DNA of 64,000 nucleotides. It comes from Clarkia xantiana subsp. parviflora. Taxonomy: Eukaryota; Streptophyta; Magnoliopsida; Myrtales; Onagraceae. Each line of letters begins with the position of its first letter. Within the stretch, counting starts at the first letter, position 1. Location: contig JAPTYO010000009.1 in assembly GCA_036873135.1 (NCBI GenBank), positions 22,465,756-22,529,755 of the forward strand, written 5' to 3'. This document shows positions 1-11,020 of the stretch, piece by piece. The position numbers and the translations under genes are program-made. The notes under the pieces are model-generated. The model ran no database searches. It was not told the origin of the DNA and saw nothing but the letters and a program-made list of their open reading frames with translations.

Positions 1-434
1 ACCAAACCATGAACTCGACCCAACCTAAGTTTATCGAGCCAAGTGTCTGGTTAAAATATTCAGAGACTAAACTGTATCAAAAAAATTAGGAATATAAATA
101 TGGAGACTAAACTGAGCAGAACAATGTTAGATGGCAAATTACATATAAGTCAAGTGTTTTTTAAGGGTGAAAACTAACGGTTCACTAATAAATATATCAA
201 AATATAATAAATATATATATATATATATATTTTTTTGCCCAACAAAATACAATAAATATCAAACATTATTATTATTATGTACTAAAAGTATGTTAAAAAA
301 CTTGTTATACTAAAAAAATCAGATTGTACAAAATATTGTACCAAAAACTATTAACTGTTTAATAATAAATATACATATACCAATTTAGATAATAAAAAAA
401 AATGTAAAACTATTTGATCGACGACCCCACCCAA
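1..434. other. AT-rich upstream DNA, no gene seen
   Basis: This is AT-rich sequence with an (AT)n microsatellite at about 210-230 and scattered A/T runs. No coding frame or known element end was recognised. It is the distal upstream region of the first gene. Confidence 0.6.
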
Positions 435-464
435 AGCCCATATAGTTAGGCTCACTATGGCCCA
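435..464 (+). promoter_or_regulatory. paired site II-like motifs
   Basis: AGCCCA (435-440) and GGCCCA (459-464) are reverse complements of TGGGCT and TGGGCC. Paired TGGGCY (site II) motifs are known TCP-factor targets in promoters of plant nuclear genes for mitochondrial and growth-related proteins. They lie about 140 bp before the probable 5'UTR intron of a mitochondrial gene, which fits. The assignment rests on motif and position only. Confidence 0.45.
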
Positions 465-606
465 TCACTTTCTATTCCTCTCTCTCGCTATGTATACATA
501 CATCATTCTTGTGGTCATTTTTCGACTCGCGAGACTCTTTCTATGTGATTCACTGATTTTGCCTTTCTTCGCTCTACTCCTACATCCGACTTCAATAATC
601 TGTACG

Positions 607-988
607 GTAAGCACCGGTTCTCCATGTAACGAAGCTCATTTTACAATCAACAATGTCACCGCCTCGTCTTAGAATTCTAGAATCCGCGCTGTATTTTCTC
701 AGGGATTGTTCTTATATATGCCTGGATAATTGTTTCAACAGTCCGTCTTTCGGAACCACAGTATTCAGGTTTAGATCGGTGTTTCATTTGCTCTCTCGTG
801 CTTTTTCTGGATTTAGAAATCTTTCGTATAATCAATTTTAGCTGCATACTTCTTAGCATAGTGAATGACTGAACCAATTGATTCATGTTTTCCATCCAAA
901 ATTTATAGTGCTTGCTTTGATTCTGATATTGACATGATTTTATCGTTTATATGTAACGATTTTTGGTGTTTGATTTGTCAATTCACAG
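607..988 (+). other. probable 5'UTR intron
   Basis: A strong donor (ACG|GTAAGC at 607) and an acceptor (TTCACAG ending at 988) bracket 382 bp, 15 bp upstream of the start codon at 1004. Leader introns of this kind are common in plant housekeeping genes. No transcript evidence is available here. Confidence 0.5.
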
Positions 989-1003
989 TCACAAAGAGAA
1001 AGG

Positions 1004-1323
1004 ATGGCTATGAGATCTGCTGCAAGACATGTTTCTCGTAGGTTTTCAACCGGCGGCAAAATTCTCAGCGAGGAGGAAAAAGCTGCTGAAAACATTTATA
1101 TCAAGGTAACATCCGATTGTCCAGAATGATTAAAGTTGCATAACAATAAGAGCGTTTATATAGGGATGAGGTCTTCTTCCCCACATCTTAGCAGCTGAGC
1201 TTTAGCTAGTACCATGAGGAGGGTCTGGATACTAATGCATGTGCATGTTAATACCTTCTAAAACATTTCAGTGGACTAGTTATACTAATACCATTTTCTA
1301 GTAGAACGGAGTAATAATGAGGT

Positions 1324-1365
<42 letters not shown>

Positions 1366-2710
1366 GAATCTATTTATATTGGAATTTGGATGGCTATATA
1401 TACAATACTGTTGTATTTACATTACATTGTCCCAAATGGTGGCTTGAACTAGAAAATATGCCGAGTCTTCTGCTGTTCCTTATTGTAGGCCTCTGTTGCA
1501 GTAATTTCTTGATACAATAAACCATCAGTGTTTATTGTAAGGTGTGGAAGTGGAAGTGCATGCATGTATATGAGCTCTTTGTAATCTAAATTCTCAGAGA
1601 GCTCGTGAAGTATGACTATGGCTTCGATTGATTTATGAAAAGAAATTGGCACTTATAAGCCTTAAAATGACTCGGGTGGACCCATATAGTGGTCATTAAA
1701 TTTCTAAAGTTCTGGAAGAATTAGATGTGCAGTGGCTATTGTTTATAGTGCATCAGGTTTTAGTATCCTGCTCTTTACTTGTTATTCTGTGGTGAATTAA
1801 GGTTTACAGACTGTACTTTTGGGGAACAGAGTTTTCTTGTCATAGGGTTCAAGTTTCTTTCAGTGATTTTATTTTGTGTGTAGTGTGAGCAATCTGCATT
1901 TGATGATCCATTTTCTCACATCTTATCTTATCTTGATTTTTTTTTCTCGAGAGCACAACATCTCTTTTATTGAATATAAGCTGAGTTTGCTCTTGTATAG
2001 TTTCTTGAACTATATTAACTAGAGGTCACCATATATTTTCCTCAACCCTGAAGCTGAATAATTTCATATTGTTTTTGTTAGTCTAAAGTATTGTGACCTA
2101 TATATTTGCAGAAAATGGAGCAGGAAAAGCTAGACAAACTGCACAAGGTACATCAAGTGAATTCTACTCTACGTGTACTTGTTCTGAGAGTTTTATGATT
2201 TAGCCAAATTATTAGTTAAAACAACGATGGGTTTGGCGGGAGCTGATAACATGTGGTAACTGTCTCAACTTATTCTTTCATTATATATATATATACAACG
2301 GCAAAATCTGGACGTATATTTGCCAAGTTTTCTGCATCTAGCGGTTGAGCTGTATATGCATGCTTGAATATATGTTGGTTGCTTAGTGTTAATTGAATAG
2401 AACTGAATGGTATTGTATATGATAGATATCATTATCAATCAGTACAAGTGAAGGAATAAAAATTGTGGTTTCTTTACAGCAAGGAACAAAAGCAGCGGAG
2501 ACAAGTGCAAGTTCGGGTGGATCTGCAACCGATGCTGCCAAGGCCACTGCTTCTTCTTCTTCTGGAGGAGGAGGAGGAGCTTCAAGTGAGAAGGTATCAA
2601 CTGATAAGAACCGGAACTATGCAGTTGTTGCTGGAGTTGTCACTGGTTTAGCTGCTCTTGGTTGGTACCTTAAGGCGAGCAAGAAGAAGCCAGAAGAGGT
2701 CCAAGACTGA
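1004..2710 (+). CDS. IF1-like mitochondrial protein (At2g27730-type)
   Basis: There are three coding exons, 1004-1105, 2112-2147 and 2480-2710, all joined in phase 0 at GT/AG junctions, giving 122 residues. Residues 1-16 are rich in Arg and Ser and lack acidic residues, like a mitochondrial presequence. Residues 21-40 (LSEEEKAAENIYIKKMEQEK) resemble the inhibitory segment of the F1Fo-ATP synthase inhibitor IF1. A low-complexity Ser/Gly/Ala stretch follows (about 53-82), then a hydrophobic segment at about 92-111 that could span a membrane, and a Lys-rich tail. The layout matches the plant family typified by Arabidopsis At2g27730. The likely role is in the mitochondrion, perhaps limiting ATP hydrolysis by ATP synthase; that role is inferred from similarity, and the C-terminal membrane segment is not part of classical IF1. 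The start is the first ATG after the probable leader intron. Intron 1 carries a run of 36 T. Confidence 0.85.
1327..1362 (+). repeat. poly(T) tract in intron 1
   Basis: An uninterrupted run of 36 T lies inside the first coding intron of the IF1-like gene. It could be the antisense poly(A) tail of an old retroposon, but no flanking duplication was found. Confidence 0.8.
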
Positions 2711-3329
2711 ATGAAGTCTCTACGTCCATTTCCAAATTATTATTAATAAGTAAAAACTGCAGCGCTGGTATATTACATTACAGCACATTACAACTGCAAC
2801 CTCTACAGTCTACACCTTTCTGCTGACCTATGCAGTGGTTTTGCCTTCTTCTAGCTGCTGATGGCATGTTCTACCCCGAGTTTACGTCTTCTGTTGAGTT
2901 GGCTGGTTATTTTTTTACGATAAGCATGGTTAGAAGAAGTAAGCATTTAAGAACAATTATTGATTACCATTCTGGAAACAATTATTGACTCCCCCAACAA
3001 CCTCACCATCTTCTAGTTTAGAGTGAGTATCTTCAGAAATAATTATGAATGAAGGGGTATTCTGGCGGCGACTGAATGACGGTTATTTTTTATGGCACAT
3101 TAACGGATTCGTGTAGAACACAACACAATTCAAAACATACATACAGTCAAAACATGTAGATTAATACTAATTCGAGAATAAGATGGTAAAACTGAAGCTA
3201 AAACGTAAGTTCTATTAGTTAATAGGGCTGCACCACCTAATCCATTCATGCACAGTTTTATTTGCATTCCATAATAATTACAAATAAAATCTATTCATAT
3301 CGGGTACGGATATGTCAATTAGCTTCGAT
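2711..3329. other. 3'UTR and intergenic DNA
   Basis: The first part is the likely 3'UTR of the IF1-like gene. The rest is AT-rich sequence in which I see no gene or complete element. Confidence 0.5.
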
Positions 3330-3861
3330 TTTGAAAATTTAGGATTAAATTAAACAAAATAAAAATTAGGGGTGTATTTGAGGAACTAAATTAAACAAAA
3401 TTAACATTTTAGGGTGTGTCATGTGACTTGCACATGCCATTTAACTTCAAAAACTTACGGTCAACTAACAGATGTACCAAAAACCATAAAATTTTAAAGG
3501 TCCTGAGTAAGAGCCAGTAAGGTGCTAGCCCGGCCCCTTGGTCTGGGTCTGGGTACAACTAGAGAATATTGATCTGTCTTTCTTTTTGGGACTTTTTCAG
3601 CTTATTGTTCCAAATCTTTTAGGTAAGTGAAGTGACCAGGGCACGAACGCCTAACAAGTTAAGAAGGTCTTTCTCAACCAAAGCATGTTGATTGCACATG
3701 ATGCAAATAAAGTGATCAAAGTGAGGAGAACTCAACTCCTTTAGGTGCGTGCTGTCTACGAACACCATCCGCGAACAGTTTGGTACCAAAAGTATACAAA
3801 AAAAAATTGTACCAAAAGTCATATTCGGTCAAACATGTTGTATGAAGAGTACCTTTAACCC
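3330..3861 (-). mobile_element. partial foldback TIR element
   Basis: The arms at 3330-3480 and 3771-3861 match, in reverse complement, the inner and outer parts of the element end at 6084-6390, down to the terminus GGGTTAAAGG. About 290 bp of unrelated DNA separates the two arm parts, and no opposite end was found, so this is a disrupted half-element. It is non-coding; the superfamily is uncertain, possibly Mutator-like. Confidence 0.5.
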
Positions 3862-4891
3862 ATGTTTTTTTTTTTTTCATATTTTTGGAGGGAGAATGAA
3901 GATGACAAGATGATAACACAAATTGAGTCCGAATTCTATGAAGGCGGGTCACATGTTGAATTACAGCGGGAGAGTGAGCTTCATGGGTTGTCATACGAGT
4001 GGAAGCACTTAATTTTGAAATAAATATATTAATAATTATATATATATATTTTAGAAAAAATATTACGTCAAATAAATAAATGTTTTTAGATTTATTAGAT
4101 TTTATCTTTTATGTGTGTAATAATCACCGCTATTTCATTTTACATTTTTTTTTTTTTACTTTCATTATTTATTTTCATTAAATTTTTGTAATTTTATTAA
4201 ATTTTATGCAACAATAATACAATTACATATTCATTTAAATATTATTATTCCCACCACACAATTAACATTTATGAAGTTGCTTCATAGTTTTCTCTGTCAC
4301 CCATATGTTTTAAGCAAATAGTGTTAATTTATTTATTAAAAGTTAGCCAAATTAATTAGCCAATTCAAAAAGGAGACAGCCGTAATACGTGTACAGTATC
4401 ATTATGATCCAATTATGACATTATTCAAGCAATCATTGTTGTAAATAACTAATATCAATTCTTTTAACATTTAAATTAGCACAAGATTTTGGTTTTTTTT
4501 TTTTTTTTTTTTTGTTTTTTGTTTTTTTTTTGTTTTTGTATTTTTCTATTACGCTAAAGGTGAACGCAAGAGGGAAATTGATATTATTAATAGTATTATA
4601 CAAATATTAGGCGTGGTTAAAAAATTTCATATTTTTTTTTCATACTTTTAAACTTTTACATATGTTACAATTAAGTCCACCCTATTAATAAAAAAACCAA
4701 AAACATAGTGCTCTTAGAGTATGATAGAAAAATCCGTTATATTTTTAAGGGTGAATTAAATTTGAATTTTACTTAATACGCTTTATTAGATAAAAAATTT
4801 AACTATAAGTAATATTGTATAAAAAAAGACTCTTTAATATTGAATTAATAAAATTGTGGCAAAAAAAAAAAAACTTTCCTTACTAAAAAGG
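3862..4891. other. AT-rich intergenic DNA, no gene seen
   Basis: This is very AT-rich DNA with several long T runs (for example near 4495-4540) and no supported coding frame. Confidence 0.6.
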
Positions 4892-4901
4892 ATATTTATA
4901 A

Positions 4902-6002
4902 GAGTTAAGAACACAATAGGGGCCTGAATGTTAGCCCATGTTGCCAATTGGGGTCTGAATTGAAAAATGATATTATTAAGGGCCTGAATTTAAAGTTATT
5001 GAAAAATAGAGGTCTCCGTCTATTTTTTCTGTTAAAAGTGACGGAAAGTGGTCACATACTTGGCATGTGACCTAAAATAAACTGAAAATCCGAAAATTCC
5101 CTTTGACCAAAGTGTGTCCCTCAGAGCACTTCCAATGGGCAAAGCCATTTTGGTTGCCATTTTGAGCCACCTCACCTCCACATCATCAATTGTCAAAAAA
5201 ATATTAATTTAATTTAAAATGTCTTAACCTCCTACAATGGCAAAGACAATTTTTGTCTCAATTTTGATTATTATATAATATAAATATTAGATAGGACATG
5301 GAGAGAGAATAAAAACTATAGCAAAATATGAAAGAATACAAAATGTTCCATGGACAACTTAGAGGAAAGAGAATAAGAAATTAGATGGACAATTAGTGGT
5401 ATGGACAAATTTTGTCCAAACCTCTCACATCCACATAAGCAAATGTCTTGAAAAATTTGCCCATTGAAAGTGCTCTCACATGTTTGAGCTAAAAATATGA
5501 AAATGCCCTTTAAACCACCACAGCTCTGGCAACCACCACCCGGCTCCAGCGACCACCACCCCAGCTCCGGCGAACCTAACCCCCCTCCGGCGACCCTACC
5601 CCCCTCCGGCGACCCAAAATAGCTCCGATCGGAGCTTTTTTGGGTCGCCGGAGGGGGGGTTTGGGTCGCCGGAGCTGTGGTGGTGGTCGCCGGAGCTGGG
5701 TGGTGGTCGGTAGCGGTGGCCGGAGCCGTGGTGGCCGGAGCCGTGGTGGCCTTAAGGGCATAATTAGTGTGCAGGGGTATTTTAGACATTTCACATTTCA
5801 TTAATTAAACTGATAAATTATATAATAATTGCAAAAGGGTAATTCTGTCTTTTCACGTGGTTCCGTCACTTTTAACAGAAAAAATAGACGGAGACCCGAA
5901 AACACAAAACTCAAAATTCAGGCCCTTAATAATATCATTTTTCAATTCAGACCCCAATTGGCAACATGGGCAAACATTCAGGCCCCTGTTGTGTTCTTAA
6001 CC
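4902..6002. mobile_element. non-autonomous Mutator-like element, long TIRs
   Basis: Imperfect terminal inverted repeats of about 140 bp (4902-5046 and 5861-6002) start with GTTAAGAACACAA. The element is flanked by an exact 10-bp direct repeat, ATATTTATAA, at 4892-4901 and 6003-6012. Long TIRs with a 9-11 bp target duplication are the signature of Mutator-like elements. No transposase frame is present. The interior (about 5520-5755) is GC-rich, with repeated CTCCGGCGACC units in both orientations around a palindrome at 5621-5636. Long open frames here follow from that repeat composition and are not treated as genes. Confidence 0.85.
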
Positions 6003-6083
6003 ATATTTATAATTAAAAAGGGTTGTCTTTGTTCCATTGCTAATCCTTTGCTCCTCGCAAAACTATATAATTAATTTTTTTTT

Positions 6084-6400
6084 GGGTTAAAGGTACTTTT
6101 GATACCACATGTTTGACCGAATGTGGCTTTTAGTACTGGATGTTTAGTTTTGTATACTTTTGGTACCAAACGTTTGAAAAAAATGTGGCTTTTGGTACAT
6201 CCGTTAGTTGGCCGTTAGTTTTGGCCGTTAAATGACATGTGCAAGTCACGTGATCGACTCTAAACTTTTAATTTTGTTCAGTTTAGTCCCTCAAATATAT
6301 TCCTAACTTTTATTTTGTTTAACTTAGTCATAACACTTCAAAATCGGACCCAATTAAACCAATCGAATTCAATTGACATAGCCTCATTTGGGTCAAATTT
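6084..6400 (+). mobile_element. one end of a foldback TIR element
   Basis: It begins GGGTTAAAGGTACTTTTG and continues with the same sub-terminal sequence found inverted at 3330-3861 and, more diverged, at 32594-33220. The opposite end was not found, so it is truncated or was disrupted by the next element at 6605. Confidence 0.5.
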
Positions 6401-6439
6401 ACCCAATTGGAGATAGGTCCCAATTGGGTCCCAAAAAAG

Positions 6440-6574
6440 AGATTCTAGACGAATCTGAATATGAAAATGATCTAGATGCTAATAGCAGTCAAAAAACAGA
6501 TGACACTATGCAGGATTCTCAAGATCCTTTTGCATACATGTCTACGGATAATTATCCGTCTAAATGTAAGTACA
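6440..6574 (+). pseudogene. possible captured exon fragment
   Basis: An acidic open stretch (residues such as ESEYENDLDANSS) ends directly at a good splice-donor-like sequence, AAAT|GTAAGTAC, at 6568-6569. It lies between two TIR-type element ends. It looks more like a piece of an exon than random AT-rich DNA, but I do not recognise the protein. It could be a gene fragment captured by a transposon or chance. Confidence 0.25.
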
Positions 6575-6604
6575 TATACACTAATTAGTGTAGAATTATT
6601 TTAA

Positions 6605-7162
6605 GGGTTAACATGTCTTTTGGTCCATGATGTTTAATTACTTTTGAGTTTTGGTCCATGATGTTTTTTTGCTTAGTTTTGGTCTCATATGTTTGCATAT
6701 TTTTCTAGTTTTGGTCTTTATGTTACATTCCGTCCATATTTTCCGTTAAGTAACATGTGCAAGTCACGTGATCCACCCTAAACTTTTAATTTTGTTCAAT
6801 TTTTAGTCCCTCTACTTCCCTAACTCTTTTTTTGTTCAATTTAGTCCCAACTTTTTAAATTGACCTCAAATTGGACAATTAGGTCCAACTGACCAAGCCC
6901 AGGGCTGTGTCCGACCACTGTCGGGGTCGTCGGACCCAAGCAACCCCAACTGCGATCGACCCAGCCCTGGGCTAGCCCAGAACTGTTCCAATTGGACCTA
7001 GTCCAATTGGGGGCGAGTTGACACCAAAACTAGAAAAATATGCAAACATATGAGACCAAAACTAGGCAAAAATAATAATAATAATAATAATAAATAAATA
7101 AAACATCATAGACTCAAACTCAAAAGTCGTCAAACATCATGGACCAAAAGACCTGTTACCCC
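6605..7162. mobile_element. foldback TIR element
   Basis: Inverted arms run from GGGTTAACATGTCTTTTGG at the left to its reverse complement ending GACCTGTTACCCC at the right, with paired inner blocks (for example TTTTGGTCTCATATGTTTGC). The core at about 6895-7015 is a GC-rich imperfect hairpin. Sub-terminal sequence (ACATGTGCAAGTCACGTG) is shared with the 6084 element. A clean target duplication was not seen, so the superfamily is uncertain. Confidence 0.7.
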
Positions 7163-7628
7163 TTTTTTTAATCATCAAACTTTATTATTTATTAATAGTA
7201 GAAATTACTGTAGTAAAAATTTGAAATGAAATGCATGAAATTTAACGTGGCTACCATGCATAAAAGGGAGACTAAGTGGAGACATATTTTTAGCAGCAAT
7301 AACTCTTATGAGAAGACCTTCTACGTGGACAACATACATATTTAAGGAGTAAAGGCTTCAAAGAGTAATGATGATGTCTACCACCTCAAATAAGAAGACC
7401 TTCCACATGGACAACATGCATATGAAAAATGAGGAATGACCTAAAAGAGTAATGATGCTGTCTCCAACTATTTATCTATAAATAGGGTAGTCTTAGACGA
7501 GATAAGCGGATTTGAAAATAGCTCCCATTTATCTATATTTTGAGTGTGAGTTTGTTGTATGTGAGTTTGTCTTATGTTTGAGTGAGTCGGTTCTTCCTTT
7601 CTCTCATTTGTTCCTTCTTTGTAAGCTG
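7163..7628. other. intergenic DNA with promoter-like sequence
   Basis: No gene was recognised. A roughly 31-bp imperfect direct repeat occurs at 7311-7341 and 7393-7423. A TATA-like sequence (CTATAAATAGGG) lies near 7470-7482. This is left-flank DNA into which LARD1 inserted: AGCTG at 7624-7628 is the left target duplication. Confidence 0.4.
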
Positions 7629-8432
7629 TGTTGGGTATACGCCCAAGCTATCGAATATTGGACTCTATTATTGGGCCACAATCGATTATAATTTAAAACT
7701 TTAGAAAATGGACACCCGAGTCCCAAATACTTAGGCCCAAAAACACCCCGAGTGGCGAAATCCACTCGGGAAGACCCCGAGTGGAAAAAACCACTCGAGG
7801 GTATTCAAGCGGTGTCCACACTTGGTATCCAAGTATGGACACCGCACTTGGTAATACCAAGTGTGGGGCGCTCGGGTTACCCGAGCGCCTTACACACTTG
7901 GTATCCAAGTGTGGTGTAACCAAGTGTGGACCGCTTGGGTTACCCGAGCGGTCCTCCAGGGGTACCCGTCCGAGTACCCCCTATCATCCGGACGAGTTTT
8001 ACTCATCTGGACCTCTAACCCCGGACGATATTTCGCTCGGGTCTAGCACTTGGAGGCCATTCCCACACACTTAAACATATTAAGCTTACCTTCGGTCGAA
8101 CCGATGTCAAATGCACCATATTTACAGTCAAGACCAACTTATATTACGAAACTGCCACAACCGGACCAGGAAAGCACTGGAACCGGGGCGATTCGATAGG
8201 AACTCTATAAATAAGAGCTCTCCTCCCATCATTCAAAGGCAATCTTGCTATCTCTCTCTAGCACTTACTTTCTCTCTCTAAAAGCCTATACTCATTTAAG
8301 CATCCGAGAGGGCATAACGAGTACCACCCCCCCCCTTTGTGGTCTCGGTATTGCCCCCTTTGCTGGTATCTTGAGGAGAAGGAAGGGCGGAGGTCCGAAG
8401 CAAGAAGGCACTCAGGACACCGTGTGCAAAAA
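7629..8432 (+). repeat. LARD1 5' LTR
   Basis: An 804-bp LTR, matched by the 3' LTR at 24593-25320 except for an extra block at about 7800-7940 made of inverted repeats around ACTTGGTATCCAAGT and CTCGGGTTACCCGAG. A TATA box (TATAAATA, 8206-8213) marks the likely promoter. The terminal CA expected of an LTR has changed to AA at 8431-8432. Confidence 0.9.
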
Positions 8433-8450
8433 TTGGCACCGTCTGTGGAT
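8433..8450 (+). other. LARD1 primer-binding site
   Basis: TTGGCACCGTCTGTGG lies immediately after the LTR and corresponds to the TTGGCGCCGTCTGTGG site of the gypsy elements at 49591 and 53924, with one change. It would prime minus-strand synthesis from a host tRNA. Confidence 0.75.
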
Positions 8451-9243
8451 TCGAGCAACAAGCACGTAGCCTACTACATGTGCTTGATGGCAACAAACAA
8501 AATGGAGTAGTAGCCAAGTACCAAATAAGGGTCTCCAGGAGCCTAGCATTCAGGGGCAACAACCAAAGGATGTTAAGAAACATTTGTCGAATGGAGAATA
8601 GCACTCCTTGGATAACACTCCATCAAGCTCCAAGACACCACGGTCGGTAGTAAATCAACAACTACCTCCCTCACCCCTAATGAAAGAAAAGCTCCTGGTC
8701 GGGGCAACAATCAAACACCCAAGAACAGCCCAAAAGGACAAAGAAGTGGCTACAACAAAAATGCACCCATGACAGCTCTTCTAGAGTATACCAATAGGGG
8801 GCAAAATGAGGAGAGAGCAGAACAACAACCACTCCACAAGGATGAGCACCGTCCTCACTTCCCTTCATGAATGCACCTAGAACAGCTCTTCCAGCTATAA
8901 GAGGCAACTGGAGGTGACCACTGAACAACAGCCACTATGTGAAGGATATGGAAACACTAAGGAGGGAGAGATGAGCAATAACTCTATCCCCATAAGAATA
9001 TGGAATTAGTAAGAGCAATCACATACACTGGGGGGCAAGCATCACCAATGATAGTAGGGAGGGTGCATGCATACACATCCCCCCACTATGAGCAAGAGGA
9101 TAACCCCAAACAAGGAGGGCCACTACAACCAGCAGGGCCTATCTCGCCTACTTTGAGAAAATATCATTCAAGGGGTTCTAATACGATATGCATTTTCATG
9201 GAAAACCATATGGAATTCCATCATATAGAATCCCATCCTACAA
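8451..9243 (+). other. LARD1 leader, non-coding
   Basis: Internal sequence between the primer-binding site and the antisense solo LTR. Open frames are short and show no gag similarity that I recognise. Confidence 0.6.
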
Positions 9244-9248
9244 TATAC

Positions 9249-9848
9249 TGTTAGATTCGACGAGTAATCACTACGGAAACTAAAACCATGGTACATGCTA
9301 GTAATCGAAACTACGCAGCGGAAGATTCGCACATACCTCTACAATTGTCCGTAGTCCCAAGATCTTTGCAGGAGGGAGTTCACGATCCTCCGGTCGGCAC
9401 CCGTAGGGGTTCTTGTGAAGGAAGCACTATGTGGTATATTCTTCACAGCAAATCCTCTGATCGATTCTTGACAAGGGACGGATCTCCGGAATGTTTGCTC
9501 GAAGGCAAATTGGCACACCCTTGGTGAGGTAGTAGGTTCAGCCGAACTATGGTGTATTTGGGGGAGGGTTTTCTCTTAAATTACCACTTGAAGGGAATTG
9601 TGATTAACCTAATAAAACCCCTAACTCCCCATATATAAAGGAGGGGTAAAGTGGACAAAAGTCCACTTTACCTCCACCTACATTTCGGCCGGCCATGCTT
9701 AGTATAGGGAGGCCCAATTTTGGGCCTCTCATGTCATTTGGGATTTGAGTCTGGCCCAATGTCCTAAAGTGACATGTACCCAATTAACTTAGGTAACATA
9801 TACATATAATGGGCTTCCATTTACGGCGGCCATCACAATATGCTTACA
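9249..9848 (-). repeat. solo LTR of Copia family C1, antisense
   Basis: A 600-bp sequence that is the reverse complement of the C1 LTR at 15051-15676 (ends TGTTAGATT and GCTTACA). It is flanked by the exact direct repeat TATAC at 9244-9248 and 9849-9853. No internal Copia sequence is attached, so it is a solo LTR left by LTR-LTR recombination after insertion into LARD1. Confidence 0.9.
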
Positions 9849-9853
9849 TATAC

Positions 9854-10918
9854 CTATGTATAGCAATTACACCCATCAGGCACCCGCCCACTCAAGGTAC
9901 ACCCAAGAAGCTACGTTGGTCACATTAAGTTTTATGTCAACCATAGACTACATGTTGACTTATAAAAAACACAATGAGGGGCCGCTAAGTATCGCCAACA
10001 ACGACATTATTACGCTCCCATAGGGCCGGGACAACATGCTGCGAAAGCAGGGAATACCACTTCAACCCAGCCTACAAGGCAAACACCTCCCTCTCCTCCT
10101 ACCCAACACAATACTCATTTTTGAGCCAAAAGTCACTTCTACATCTAAGGAGGGGTAGCGCAAAATGAGGGGGCAGCACCAAACCTATGCTCATCGCAAG
10201 GATCATCAATAAATCCAACGGTAAATGGATATTAGATTTGCAAAATCAACATTCTACACCTAAGGGTGCGAACACCACAGGGTCGGGGGCACCGCGCCAA
10301 ACCAACACCTACGAAGAGTCAAGGGAAGAAACATTAACGAAGATCAAAATTTAACCCCCCCTCGCCAATTCTGGAAGTTGCATATAAGAAAGACATGCTC
10401 AAAGAGCACAAAAGATTAAGGAGACCGAGCAACTTGGGTCACCAAACGAACAAGTGCTCGGCACCCAACCAAGAAATAGGAGGATAAGCCTTAACAGGAT
10501 AAACAAGAACAAACAGTGCAGCTACCAAGCAACTAGGGGGCACCATGTGAGCTAGTGCTTGATAGTCCACCTGAAAATAGAGGGCCACGCGAATATGTGG
10601 CATGAATCCTTCCAATGGAAACCACAAATGAAGGATACAGTATAAACCCACTACAATGATTCGCTCCTGTGTTGGAGGCAACAGTGATCGCCCTCATAAG
10701 GTGACATCCACAACTTGTAAGTTTTACAATAAAACAATTTAATACTAATGAAGATTTTGATGTTTCATTACAAAAATGATAGAAGAAACACACCACTACT
10801 TGCAAAATGGAAGTGGTATTGTTCAAGAAAGAATCAACTGAAAACACCATTAATCGCCAAAGCACGAGGTGAGGTCATTCGAAAACACATCAGTTCCATG
10901 AGGAAGAAATGATACTGA
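9854..10918 (+). other. LARD1 internal region, non-coding
   Basis: Low-similarity, stop-rich sequence. It sits where gag-pol would lie in a complete gypsy element, but no protease, reverse transcriptase or RNase H motif is readable. Confidence 0.5.
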
Positions 10919-11020
10919 AAAGATGCATCCATACCAACAATCAATAAATTTCGCCTAGAAGATGCAGATGTGCAAATATCAACCAACACATTCAGTGGAG
11001 AACACTTGAAGGAGTGTTAT
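10919..11020 (+). pseudogene. gypsy integrase C-terminal remnant in LARD1
   Basis: The frame reads ASIPTINKFRLED (10925-10963), and from 10984 TNTFSGEHLKECY. This aligns with the end of the G2 integrase (63103-63760), which reads GIPYANAYRLED and then RTFNAEHLKKFYA, and with the LARD2 remnant (ASMPIIDTYHLED). It lies just upstream of the tandem arrays, as the integrase end does in G2. The rest of pol is gone. The similarity is short and was judged by eye. Confidence 0.6.

Noticed and set aside
1317..1520. Poly-Phe frame in intron 1
   Set aside because: It is produced by the 36-T run inside an intron.
5316..5801. 161-codon Pro/Ala/Thr-rich frame
   Set aside because: It runs through the GC-rich inverted repeats inside the Mutator-like element; composition explains it.
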